64,000 bases of DNA, from assembly GCF_900102335.1 (NCBI RefSeq), contig NZ_FNBM01000001.1:310001-374000 (forward strand). Reading direction: 5' to 3'. Positions 54,031 to 62,272 of this stretch are shown here, one piece after another. Source of the DNA: Phytopseudomonas seleniipraecipitans (GTDB lineage: Bacteria; Pseudomonadota; Gammaproteobacteria; Pseudomonadales; Pseudomonadaceae). Within the stretch, counting starts at the first letter, position 1; the number at the start of each line of letters is the position of its first letter. The notes below the pieces were generated by a model that saw only the letters and a list, made by a program, of their open reading frames with translations, had not been told where the DNA came from and made no database searches. Both the position numbers and the translations under genes were made by a program.

Positions 54031-54618
54031 ATGGTCGATCTCCCGTCTTCGCCCGAGCCTCGCCAGCCCGACCCGTCCGCAACGGAGCCGGTGCAGCGCG
54101 ACGCCTTTTTGCGCACTTTTCTGGCCCGGCGTGAGCAAATGGAAGCGGTGCTGCGCCGGCGCGTCGGTTGTCGGGCGACCGCTGCGGATCTGATTCAGGA
54201 GCTGTTTCTGCGTTTCTGGCGCCGGCCAAGTGCACCCCTCGAGGATCTCGGCAGTTACCTGATTCGCAGCGCCCACAACCTGGCAATCGACCACTTGCGC
54301 AGCGAGGGTGCCCGCAATCGCCATGAGGCCGGCTTGCATGCCGAGCAGTGCGGTGAGCGGAGCGCCTCGCCAGACGCGGGGTTGGAGGCGAGCAGCGATC
54401 TGCGCCGCGTTGATGCGGCACTGCGGGCACTGCCCGAGCGAACCCGGCACATCTTCCTGCTCAACCGCATCCACGGGCAAACCTACGGGCAGATAGCCCG
54501 CAGCATGGCGCTTTCCCAGAGTGCGGTGGAAAAACATATGATGCGCGCCCTGGAAGCCTGCAAGGCCAGCGTTATCGACACGCCGGCCGGCCCCTCACAC
54601 GGAAACGTCGCCCCATGA
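54031..54618 (+). CDS. Iron-starvation ECF sigma factor (FecI/PvdS type)
   Basis: A 195-residue sigma-70 region 2/4 protein. AADLIQELFLRFWRRP and LIRSAHNLAIDHLRSE form region 2; ALRALPERTRHIFLLNRIHGQTYGQIARSMALSQSAVEKHMMRALEACK is region 4 with the recognition helix. It would direct RNA polymerase to the TonB receptor promoter. The start ATG 54031 is chosen for the Fur box upstream. Overlaps the anti-sigma gene by 4 bases (ATGA). Confidence 0.9.
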   Translation: MVDLPSSPEPRQPDPSATEPVQRDAFLRTFLARREQMEAVLRRRVGCRATAADLIQELFLRFWRRPSAPLEDLGSYLIRSAHNLAIDHLRSEGARNRHEAGLHAEQCGERSASPDAGLEASSDLRRVDAALRALPERTRHIFLLNRIHGQTYGQIARSMALSQSAVEKHMMRALEACKASVIDTPAGPSHGNVAP

Positions 54619-55595
54619 GCCACGAGCCACCTCGTCAGGAGGGGTCACTGTCGACCCTCGAGCAGGACGCCTGGCTGTGGCTCGGCCGTTTGCAGGGGCA
54701 GCCAGGCGACAAGGTGCAGATGGCCTTCGAACAGTGGTTGGCCGCGGCGCCCGAGCATGTCGACACGTTCGTGCGCATGCAGTCGCTCTGGCACCTCAGC
54801 CGCCCGACTGCTCAGCGCCTGGCCCAGGAAGAGGCTGTCGCTTTGCAGCGGTACTTGCATCCGCCGGCGAGTAAACGCCCCTACTGGTCCGCCGCACTGG
54901 CGATGGCCGCCTGCCTGCTGATCGTAGTGTGGGGCGGCGGTTGGCAGCCACTGCGCTGGGCCGACGACCTGGGCGCAGATGTGGTGTCAGCGCCCGGGCA
55001 GGTGCGCAGCGTGACGCTGGACGACGGCTCCACCGTGGTGCTGGATGGCGACAGCGCCATCGCCGTCGATTACGGTGCAGGCGAGCGGCATGTCGAGCTG
55101 CGCCGTGGCGCGGCGTATTTCAGCGTAGTGCCAGGAGAAATTCCCTTCACCGTGGCGGTTGCCGGTGGCGAGGCACGCGTACTCGGCACCCGTTTCGAAG
55201 TCCGCCGCATCAATCAAGGCGCCCGGGTTTCGGTGTTGCAGGGTCGGGTCGCCGTGCGCGGCGGGCCGCTGGAGGCGCCACGGGTGTTGGCCGCTGATCA
55301 GCAGCTGAGCTTTGCCGATGGCGCCAGCGCCAACCTGCGCAGTGTCGACGCCGAGGCGCTGACGGCGTGGCGTGATGGCCGCTTGAGTTTTTATCGCGCG
55401 CCGTTGGGCGAGGTGCTGGATGAACTGCGTCGCCACTACCCGGGCCGCATTCTGCTGCTCAATGATGAGCTGCGTGAGCGGCGAGTCAGCGGCAGCTTCG
55501 CCAGTCACGACCCGCTGGCGATTCTCGATGTGCTGCAGAGCGTGGTCGGTTTCGAACAACACCGTGTTCTGGGGCGACTGGTCATCCTGCGTTGA
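54615..55595 (+). CDS. FecR-type anti-sigma factor / transmembrane regulator
   Basis: A 326-residue regulator of the FecR family. The cytoplasmic N-terminus (EQDAWLWLGRLQGQPGDKVQMAFEQWLAAAPEHVDTFVRMQSLW) binds sigma; a single membrane helix lies at about 95-111; the periplasmic FecR domain (VRSVTLDDGSTVVLDGDSAI, then VAVAGGEARVLGTRFEVRR) and a C-terminal STN-like end (YPGRILLLNDELRERRVSG) contact the receptor's signalling domain. It is in an operon with the sigma gene, upstream of the receptor. Confidence 0.92.
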   Translation: MSHEPPRQEGSLSTLEQDAWLWLGRLQGQPGDKVQMAFEQWLAAAPEHVDTFVRMQSLWHLSRPTAQRLAQEEAVALQRYLHPPASKRPYWSAALAMAACLLIVVWGGGWQPLRWADDLGADVVSAPGQVRSVTLDDGSTVVLDGDSAIAVDYGAGERHVELRRGAAYFSVVPGEIPFTVAVAGGEARVLGTRFEVRRINQGARVSVLQGRVAVRGGPLEAPRVLAADQQLSFADGASANLRSVDAEALTAWRDGRLSFYRAPLGEVLDELRRHYPGRILLLNDELRERRVSGSFASHDPLAILDVLQSVVGFEQHRVLGRLVILR

Positions 55596-55668
55596 AAATA
55601 TTTCGCCAGTTCGCTGAGGTAAATCCCTCTGGCGTTCGTGTAGTGCTTGAAATGCGAGAAGTTCGCAG

Positions 55669-58116
55669 ATGAGAGCCACTACAGCTGGGGTTGAAACCAC
55701 GATGAATGATCGCACGACGCGCCGGCAGGATGCCTTCTGGAAACGCCTGAGCCTGGCAGTGCTGCTCAGTACCACGAGCCTGCCGCTGGTGCAGCCAGCC
55801 CTGGCTCAGGCTGCGACCGACCAGGCCGCGACCTACGCGTTCGCCATCCCGGCGCAGGCCCTGCCGCAGGCGCTGGATGCCTTCAGCCGGGCCACCGGCA
55901 TCAATGTGGTGTACACCGATGAAGCGCCATACCGCATGCAGGCGCCCGCACTGAATGGGCGCATGACTGCCGAGCAGGCGCTGGCCCGATTGCTGGCCGG
56001 CTCCGGCTTTAGCTACCGCCAGCCTAACGCCGGCACCGTGACGCTGCAGGTATTGCGCACCGAGGGTGCGGTCAACCTGGGCGCCGTGAACATCCAGTCG
56101 CAGCGCGCCCCGAGCTACAGCTACCAGCCGCCGGAAACTACCTCCCTGACGCGCAGCGATACGCCGCTTTTGGAGATTCCCCAGGCCGTCGCCGTGGTAC
56201 CGGCACAGGCGCTGCAGGATCAGCAGCCGCAGAACCTCGACGACGCCCTGGCCAACGTCAGTGGTATCACCCAATCTAATACCCTGGGCAGCACACTGGA
56301 TGCGGTGATGAAGCGTGGCTTTGGTGATAACCGCGACGGCTCCATCCTCCGTGACGGCATGCGCACCATTCAGGGCCGCAATTTCACCGCCACCGCCGAG
56401 CGCGTCGAAGTGCTCAAGGGCCCCTCGTCGATGCTCTACGGCATTCTCGATCCGGGCGGCGTGATCAACGTGGTCAGCAAGAAACCGCAGTTGGAAAGCT
56501 ACCGCGCCATTACTGCCCGGGCTTCGACTTTCGGCCATGGCAAGAACGGCAGTGGTGGCACCCTCGACCTCACCGGCCCACTGGGCGATTCCGGCCTGGC
56601 CTATCGGTTGGTCGCCGATTACGACGACGCCGACTACTGGCGCAGCTTTGGTAATAACCGCGACAAGACCTTTGCGCCGTCCCTGGCCTGGTACGGCGAA
56701 GACACCACGGTGACCCTCAGCCACGAGTACCGCGAGTACTCGGTGCCCTTCGACCGTGGCACGCTGTTCGTCAATGGTAAACCGTTGAATATTCCCAGCG
56801 AGCGCCGCCTGGATGAGCCCTACAACGTTACCGAAGGCCGTTCCAATCTGAGCATCTTCGACCTGTCTCATCAGCTCAGCGAGGAGTGGAAGGCGCACTT
56901 CGCCTACAGCTATAACCGCGACACCTACGATGACTATCAGGCGCGGGTAACCAGCGTGAACACCAATAACGGTACCGTTGGGCGCCGCCTGGATGGAACC
57001 CGGGGCGCGGTCAGTACCTCGCATTTCGCGACCTTCGATCTGGACGGCAAGGTGGCGTTTGGCGGTATGCAGCACGACCTGTTGATGGGTGTGGATCACG
57101 AGTACCGCAAGTTCTACCGCGAAGACCTGATCCGGCAGACCACCACGCGCCGGCTCGACTACAACCAGCCGGTTTACGGGCTTGATCCGGTGCCCACCAC
57201 GGTGGTTGCCAGCGACAGCGACCAGACCGACCGCGTCGTGACGCAATCGGCTTTCATCCAGGATTCGATTCACCTCAATGAACAGTGGATCTTCGTGGCA
57301 GGTGCGCGCTATCAGCTGTATGACCAGCTTGCCGGGCGCGGCCGACCGTTCACCAAGAACACAGATATTGATGGCCAGGTCTGGGTGCCGCGCGTTGGGC
57401 TGGTGTACAAGCTCAGCGACGAGTTGTCGCTGTACGGCGGCTACACCGAGTCGTTCAAGCCCAACTCGACCATCGCCCCGTTGAGCAGCGGCGCGACGAT
57501 CAATGGCGTGCCATCGGAAGAGGGTACGTCCTGGGAGCTCGGCGCCAAGCTGGATATGCCGGGGCGCATTACCGGCACCCTGGCGCTGTTCGACATCGTT
57601 AAGGAAAACGTGCTGGTGACCCAAACCATTGGCGCTGAAACCTTCGCGACCGGAGCCGGTGAAGTGCGTTCTCGCGGCGTGGAACTGGACGTTACCGGAC
57701 AACTGACCGACCGCCTCAGCCTGATCGGCACCTTCGCGCTGACCGATGCCAAGGTGACCAAAGACCCGGACCTCAAGGGCAACGGGTTGCAGAACGTCGC
57801 CCGCCAGGCAGGCTCACTCTCCGCAGTGTACGATTTTGGCACGCTGTTCGGCGCTGACCGCTTGCGCGCGGGCGCCGGTGCTCGTTACGTTGGCGAGCGA
57901 GAAGGGGACGCCGGCAATACCTTCACCCTGCCTTCCTACACGGTGGCCGATGCCTTCGCCAGCTACGACACGCGCCTGGGCGAAAACAAGCTCAAGCTGC
58001 AGCTCAACGTAAAGAATCTGTTCGACAAGACCTACTACAGCTCTTCGGTGAACAGCCTCAACGTCTCCATCGGTGATCCCCGCCAGGTGCAGTTGTCCAG
58101 CACCCTGGAGTTCTGA
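55669..58116 (+). CDS. TonB-dependent siderophore receptor with signalling (STN) domain
   Basis: An 815-residue outer membrane transducer. Signal peptide (LSLAVLLSTTSLPLVQPALAQA), STN/secretin signalling domain (about 60-120; FAIPAQALPQALDAFSRATGINVVY), TonB-box region, plug (about 150-265; AERVEVLKGPSSMLYG and GGVINVVSKKP), and a beta-barrel ending in the terminal phenylalanine (LSSTLEF). It imports a ferric siderophore and signals through FecR to the sigma factor. The ligand is unknown; no siderophore synthesis genes are nearby. ATG 55669 has GAGAAG upstream; 55702 is an alternative. Confidence 0.93.
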   Translation: MRATTAGVETTMNDRTTRRQDAFWKRLSLAVLLSTTSLPLVQPALAQAATDQAATYAFAIPAQALPQALDAFSRATGINVVYTDEAPYRMQAPALNGRMTAEQALARLLAGSGFSYRQPNAGTVTLQVLRTEGAVNLGAVNIQSQRAPSYSYQPPETTSLTRSDTPLLEIPQAVAVVPAQALQDQQPQNLDDALANVSGITQSNTLGSTLDAVMKRGFGDNRDGSILRDGMRTIQGRNFTATAERVEVLKGPSSMLYGILDPGGVINVVSKKPQLESYRAITARASTFGHGKNGSGGTLDLTGPLGDSGLAYRLVADYDDADYWRSFGNNRDKTFAPSLAWYGEDTTVTLSHEYREYSVPFDRGTLFVNGKPLNIPSERRLDEPYNVTEGRSNLSIFDLSHQLSEEWKAHFAYSYNRDTYDDYQARVTSVNTNNGTVGRRLDGTRGAVSTSHFATFDLDGKVAFGGMQHDLLMGVDHEYRKFYREDLIRQTTTRRLDYNQPVYGLDPVPTTVVASDSDQTDRVVTQSAFIQDSIHLNEQWIFVAGARYQLYDQLAGRGRPFTKNTDIDGQVWVPRVGLVYKLSDELSLYGGYTESFKPNSTIAPLSSGATINGVPSEEGTSWELGAKLDMPGRITGTLALFDIVKENVLVTQTIGAETFATGAGEVRSRGVELDVTGQLTDRLSLIGTFALTDAKVTKDPDLKGNGLQNVARQAGSLSAVYDFGTLFGADRLRAGAGARYVGEREGDAGNTFTLPSYTVADAFASYDTRLGENKLKLQLNVKNLFDKTYYSSSVNSLNVSIGDPRQVQLSSTLEF

Positions 58117-58136
58117 ACCCGCTCATTCCCCGAGAG

Positions 58137-58307
58137 CCAGGTAGCCGGCGAATGGTGGTCGTGACGCGATGTTGCGGTACGGCTGCAATCGTTCGCGCCG
58201 AGGGCGGCGCTCCTACGCGAGCGGTGGTGATGCCGCTATCCCCTGTAGGAGCCGCGACCCCGCGGCGAATGGTGGCCGTACCGCGATGGTGCGGTACGGC
58301 TGCAATC
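58137..58307. repeat. REP-like repeats after the TonB receptor
   Basis: Two direct copies of a 44-base unit (58147-58190 and 58264-58307) differ at about five positions. The second holds a perfect hairpin CCGTACCGC/GCGGTACGG around GATGGT (58276-58299). Between them lies an inverted CTCCTAC/GTAGGAG pair, as in Pseudomonas REP elements. The 15-mer at 58137-58151 also occurs at 13261-13275. Confidence 0.65.
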
Positions 58308-58360
58308 TGTCCCGCAGGGGAACGCTGCTACGCGATAGGATCGAACGCGCCAAAACGTAA

Positions 58361-58383
58361 AAGCCCGGCACTAGGCCGGGCTT
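58361..58383 (-). terminator. Terminator downstream of the fumarase gene
   Basis: A perfect 9-base stem AAGCCCGGC/GCCGGGCTT with a 5-base loop; on the minus strand it is followed by TTTTACGTTTT. It lies 22 bases beyond the fumarase stop and may also stop reading from the other side. Confidence 0.8.
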
Positions 58384-58404
58384 CTGGTTACTGCTGCGCG
58401 GTGC

Positions 58405-59928
58405 TTACTGCACTTCCACCGCCAGGCTTTCACTGATCTTTTTCTGCCAAATGGCAGGACCGGTGATATGGACGGATTCGCCGTTGCTGTCGACGGCAAC
58501 GGTGACCGGCATGTCCTTCACGTCGAACTCGTAGATTGCTTCCATGCCCAGTTCGGCGAACGCCAGGACCTTGGACTTCTTGATCGCCTGAGCCACCAGG
58601 TAGGCGGCGCCGCCGACGGCCATCAGGTACACGGCCTTGTTGTCCTTGATCGCTTCGATGGCGGTCGGGCCGCGCTCGGATTTACCGATCATGCCCAGCA
58701 GGCCGGTCTGCTCGAGGATCTGACGGGTGAACTTGTCCATCCGCGTGGCGGTGGTCGGGCCGGCTGGGCCAACCACTTCGTCGCCGATCGGGTCGACCGG
58801 GCCGACGTAATAGATGAAGCGGCCTTTCAGGTCGACCGGCAGTTCTTCACCCTTGTTGAGCATCTCGACCATGCGCTTGTGTGCGGCGTCGCGGCCGGTG
58901 AGCATCTTGCCGTTAAGCAGGATGGTCTCGCCCGGCTTCCAGCTCTGCACGTCTTCCGGGGTCAGGGTGTCGAGGTTGACACGACGCGCCGACGGGCCGG
59001 CTTCCCAGACGATTTCCGGGTAGGCGGAGAGGTCCGGCGCTTCCAATTCGGCCGGGCCGCTGCCGTCGAGCACGAAGTGGGCGTGGCGGGTAGCGGCGCA
59101 GTTGGGGATCATGCACACCGGCAGGGATGCGGCATGAGTCGGGTAATCCATGATCTTCACGTCGAGCACGGTGGTCAGGCCACCCAGACCCTGGGCGCCG
59201 ATGCCCAGTTGGTTGACCTTCTCGAACAGCTCCAGGCGCATCTCTTCGATACGGTTCTGTGGGCCGCGCTTTTTCAGCTCGTGGATGTCGATGGATTCCA
59301 TCAACACTTCCTTGGCCATCACCGCAGCTTTCTCGGCGGTGCCGCCGATGCCGATGCCGAGCATGCCCGGCGGGCACCAGCCAGCGCCCATGGTCGGCAC
59401 GGTCTTGAGCACCCAGTCAACGATCGAGTCGGACGGGTTGAGCATGGCCATTTTCGACTTGTTCTCGGAACCGCCGCCTTTGGCTGCGACATCGACCTCG
59501 ACCTTGTTACCGGGGACGATGGAGTAGTGGATCACCGCCGGGGTGTTGTCCTTGGTGTTTTTACGCGCACCGGCCGGGTCGGCGAGGATCGAGGCGCGCA
59601 GGACGTTTTCCGGCAGATTGTAGGCGCGACGTACGCCTTCGTTGATCATGTCGTCGACGCCCATGGTGGCGCCGTCCCAGCGCACATCCATACCCACACG
59701 GACGAACACGGTGACGATGCCGGTGTCTTGGCAGATCGGGCGGTGGCCGGTGGCGCACATGCGCGAGTTGATCAGAATCTGTGCCATGGAATCGCGGGCG
59801 GCAGGCGACTCTTCCTTCAGGTAAGCCTCGTGCATGGCCTGAATGAAGTCGACGGGATGGTAATAAGAAATGAACTGCAGGGCGTCGGCGACGCTCTGGA
59901 TCATATCGTCCTGTTTGATCACGGTCAT
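58405..59928 (-). CDS. Fumarate hydratase class I (iron-sulfur)
   Basis: A 507-residue class I (FumA/FumB-type) fumarase that interconverts fumarate and malate in the citric acid cycle using a [4Fe-4S] cluster. The likely cluster cysteines are in MCATGHRPICQDTG (near residue 65-75), in AGWCPPGMLGIGIGG and in CMIPNCAATRH. The C-terminal beta domain (GRFIYYVGPVDPIGDEVVGPAGPTTATRMDKF) is intact. GGAG before ATG 59928 sets the start. I recall a fumarase at this position in P. aeruginosa (PA4333). Confidence 0.93.
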   Translation of the reverse strand: MTVIKQDDMIQSVADALQFISYYHPVDFIQAMHEAYLKEESPAARDSMAQILINSRMCATGHRPICQDTGIVTVFVRVGMDVRWDGATMGVDDMINEGVRRAYNLPENVLRASILADPAGARKNTKDNTPAVIHYSIVPGNKVEVDVAAKGGGSENKSKMAMLNPSDSIVDWVLKTVPTMGAGWCPPGMLGIGIGGTAEKAAVMAKEVLMESIDIHELKKRGPQNRIEEMRLELFEKVNQLGIGAQGLGGLTTVLDVKIMDYPTHAASLPVCMIPNCAATRHAHFVLDGSGPAELEAPDLSAYPEIVWEAGPSARRVNLDTLTPEDVQSWKPGETILLNGKMLTGRDAAHKRMVEMLNKGEELPVDLKGRFIYYVGPVDPIGDEVVGPAGPTTATRMDKFTRQILEQTGLLGMIGKSERGPTAIEAIKDNKAVYLMAVGGAAYLVAQAIKKSKVLAFAELGMEAIYEFDVKDMPVTVAVDSNGESVHITGPAIWQKKISESLAVEVQ

Positions 59929-60152
59929 GCGGGGCGCTCCTTTATAGGGCAGGAACTTCATGGGGCACCGGAACCTGGCCGGGGCCGTCGAAAAGGCGCG
60001 GCATTATACCGCGGGGCTTGCACACCGGACACCCGTACAGTGAAGGCCTCAGGTCGCTGATCGGGTGTTGTATCGGGCGAATAAACGCCCGCTAGGCAAT
60101 TGTTCGAGGCGCGAGTACAGTGACGGCTAGTTGCCACTATGGGATGGAGCCC

Positions 60153-61280
60153 ATGACCTCCAGCAATCGCCGGGTGACCCAGAAGACCTTGCAGAGCCTG
60201 TTGCTTAAACGCTTCGGGATGGCTGTCGCCACCTACTTCATGATTGCAGCCCTGGCAGCCGTTGCGCTTTACCAGGAACTGTTCGCGGTCTCCGCTTCCG
60301 CGGTATTGGTTTTGCTCTGCATTACCGTGGTCAGTCAGCTGGCATTTCTCGGTCTGTTCGTCTCGGGTCGCAACCTGCGCCTTGGCGATCCCAGCCTTAC
60401 CGAGGCCCAGGTATTGGTTGGCCTGGGGCTGCTGACCATCTTGATCGCCATGCTCGACAAGGGGCGCGGCAGCTTCTTGGTGATCTATCCCCTGACCTTG
60501 CTGTTCGGCATGTTCCAGCTGCCGCCGCGGGTGTTCTTCCGCTGCACCGCGCTGGCCTTCTTCGGCTTCGTCGCCATCAATCTCTACGATGCCTATGTTT
60601 TTAGCATGAGTGATCCTGGCATTGCGACGTTGCAGGTGTGTTCGCTGGGGTTGGTACTGTTCTGGCTGAGCCTGTTCGCGTCTTACATGCAGAGCATGCG
60701 CCAGCGTATGCGTCAGCGGCGCCTCGCGTTGCAGGCTCATCAGGAAACCTTGCGCGGAATGATGCGCCAGCTGGAAGACCTTGCGGCGACCGACGAGCTC
60801 ACCGGGCTGTACAACCGCCGGCACTTCCTGCGCATCGCCGCCCGCGAGCTGGAAGGGCTGACAGCCAAACGCAGCCACGGCCTCGCGCTGATCGATCTTG
60901 ACCATTTCAAAGGCATCAACGACAAGCATGGTCATGCCGTAGGCGACCGCGTGCTACAAGCGTTCGCCGGCATCGCCAGTGCATGCTTGCGCGAGGGCGA
61001 CATCATTGCCCGCTATGGCGGCGAGGAGTTTGTGCTGATGGTGCCGAATACCGACGCGGATGCCTTTATGGCCTGCTGTGAGCGGGTGCGCCTGGCCTTC
61101 GGTGAGACCGAGCTCGCGGGTGTTAAAGTGCAGAACCTCAGTCTTTCGGTGGGAATGACCCTGGTGTCCATGCACGATGATCTCGATGAAGCGCTGCAGC
61201 GCGCTGATCAGGCGCTGTACCGAGCCAAGCGCACCGGGCGCAACCGCTGTATCGCGACCTGGGAACAGGCGGATGCCTGA
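60153..61280 (+). CDS. Membrane diguanylate cyclase (SadC-like by position)
   Basis: A 375-residue protein with about six membrane helices in the first 190 residues (no periplasmic domain), a coiled segment and a C-terminal GGDEF domain. The active site is YGGEEF (GG at 289-290) and the RxxD inhibitory site is REGD. It makes c-di-GMP, which favours attachment. Synteny with P. aeruginosa PA4332 (sadC) suggests orthology, but this protein is shorter than SadC, so the symbol is left out. GGAG precedes ATG 60153. It overlaps the reductase gene by 8 bases. Confidence 0.85.
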   Translation: MTSSNRRVTQKTLQSLLLKRFGMAVATYFMIAALAAVALYQELFAVSASAVLVLLCITVVSQLAFLGLFVSGRNLRLGDPSLTEAQVLVGLGLLTILIAMLDKGRGSFLVIYPLTLLFGMFQLPPRVFFRCTALAFFGFVAINLYDAYVFSMSDPGIATLQVCSLGLVLFWLSLFASYMQSMRQRMRQRRLALQAHQETLRGMMRQLEDLAATDELTGLYNRRHFLRIAARELEGLTAKRSHGLALIDLDHFKGINDKHGHAVGDRVLQAFAGIASACLREGDIIARYGGEEFVLMVPNTDADAFMACCERVRLAFGETELAGVKVQNLSLSVGMTLVSMHDDLDEALQRADQALYRAKRTGRNRCIATWEQADA

Positions 61281-62211
61281 GCTGCAAGTCGGTGATCGGC
61301 GGATAATGGTGGAAACGGGCAGCAACCTGCTCGATGCGCTTTTAGGCGCAGGCATCGCGGTGCCTTACAGCTGCCGCGCCGGCAGTTGCCAGGCGTGTCT
61401 GCTGCGTTGCCTGGCGGGCGAGCCGCTGGATGGCAAGCCTGAGGCGCTGGATGAAAGTCGGCGGCAGCAAGGGTGGCGTCTGGCCTGCCAATGCCGAGTG
61501 GTAGGGGACTTGCAGGTGGAGGTCTTCGACCCGGCGACGGATGGAATACGGGCAGACATCCAGGCGTGCGACTGGCTCAGTGATCACGTACTACGCCTGC
61601 GCTTACTGGCGCAGCAACCCTTACGCTACCAGGCGGGCCAGCACCTGCTGCTGTGGACTGATGGCGGCATCGCCCGGCCTTATTCGCTGGCCAGTTTGCC
61701 TGCGGAGGACGCGTTTCTCGAATTCCACATCGATTGCCGGCAAAAAGGCGTGTTCAGCGATGCCGCTCGGCAGTTCAAGGTAGGCGAGTCGTTGCGCCTG
61801 GGAGCACTGAGTGGCGGCGCGCTGCGTTACGACCCGGACTGGCAGGCCTGCCCGTTGTGGTTGCTCGGCGCCGGTACGGGGTTGGCTCCGCTGTATGCGG
61901 TATTGCGTGAAGCGTTGCGTCAGGGGCATCAGGCGCCGATTCGAGTCATGCACGTGGCGCGATCGAGTGACGAGCATTACCTGGCCAATAGCTTGGCCGA
62001 GTTGGCCCACTCTCATCCACAGGTCCAGCTCGAATTGATCGAGGCTGCCGCCTTGCTGGATTTCCTGGCGACCCTGCGGCCTGCCTCGCGGCAGACAACC
62101 GCCTTGCTATGTGGTCGCCCTGAAACCATCGAAACCGTCGCCAAGCGGCTGTACCTCGCCGGCCTGCCGCGCAGCCAGTTGTTCACCGACCTGTTTCTGC
62201 CTCACGCCTGA
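61273..62211 (+). CDS. Iron-sulfur flavoprotein reductase (2Fe-2S ferredoxin plus FNR domains)
   Basis: A 312-residue electron-transfer protein. The N-terminal plant-type ferredoxin domain has SCRAGSCQACLLRC with C34, C39, C42 and a fourth ligand at C72 (or C74). The FAD domain follows with RPYSLAS, then the NAD(P)H domain with LLGAGTGLAPLYAVLREAL and a final CGRPE motif. Similar to CDP-6-deoxy-delta-3,4-glucoseen-reductase and oxygenase reductases; the electron acceptor is unknown. Overlaps the diguanylate cyclase by 8 bases. Confidence 0.87.
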   Translation: MPELQVGDRRIMVETGSNLLDALLGAGIAVPYSCRAGSCQACLLRCLAGEPLDGKPEALDESRRQQGWRLACQCRVVGDLQVEVFDPATDGIRADIQACDWLSDHVLRLRLLAQQPLRYQAGQHLLLWTDGGIARPYSLASLPAEDAFLEFHIDCRQKGVFSDAARQFKVGESLRLGALSGGALRYDPDWQACPLWLLGAGTGLAPLYAVLREALRQGHQAPIRVMHVARSSDEHYLANSLAELAHSHPQVQLELIEAAALLDFLATLRPASRQTTALLCGRPETIETVAKRLYLAGLPRSQLFTDLFLPHA

Positions 62212-62226
62212 CGCGCGATGCAAACG

Positions 62227-62255
62227 AAAAGGCCCGCGATCAACGCGGGCCTTTT
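62227..62255. terminator. Bidirectional terminator between reductase and pyk
   Basis: A perfect 12-base stem AAAAGGCCCGCG/CGCGGGCCTTTT with a 5-base loop ends both convergent genes; T-runs form on both strands. Confidence 0.92.
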
Positions 62256-62272
62256 GCTTGAGCGGCGGGTGC

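Noticed and set aside
55582-57702. A 706-residue open frame on the minus strand opposite the TonB receptor
   Set aside because: Antisense frame created by codon bias of the receptor gene; no family features, and the plus-strand receptor is complete.
58468-60060. A 530-residue open frame on the plus strand opposite the fumarase gene
   Set aside because: It is the antisense shadow of a conserved class I fumarase in GC-rich DNA; its translation is low in recognisable motifs and has no ribosome site.
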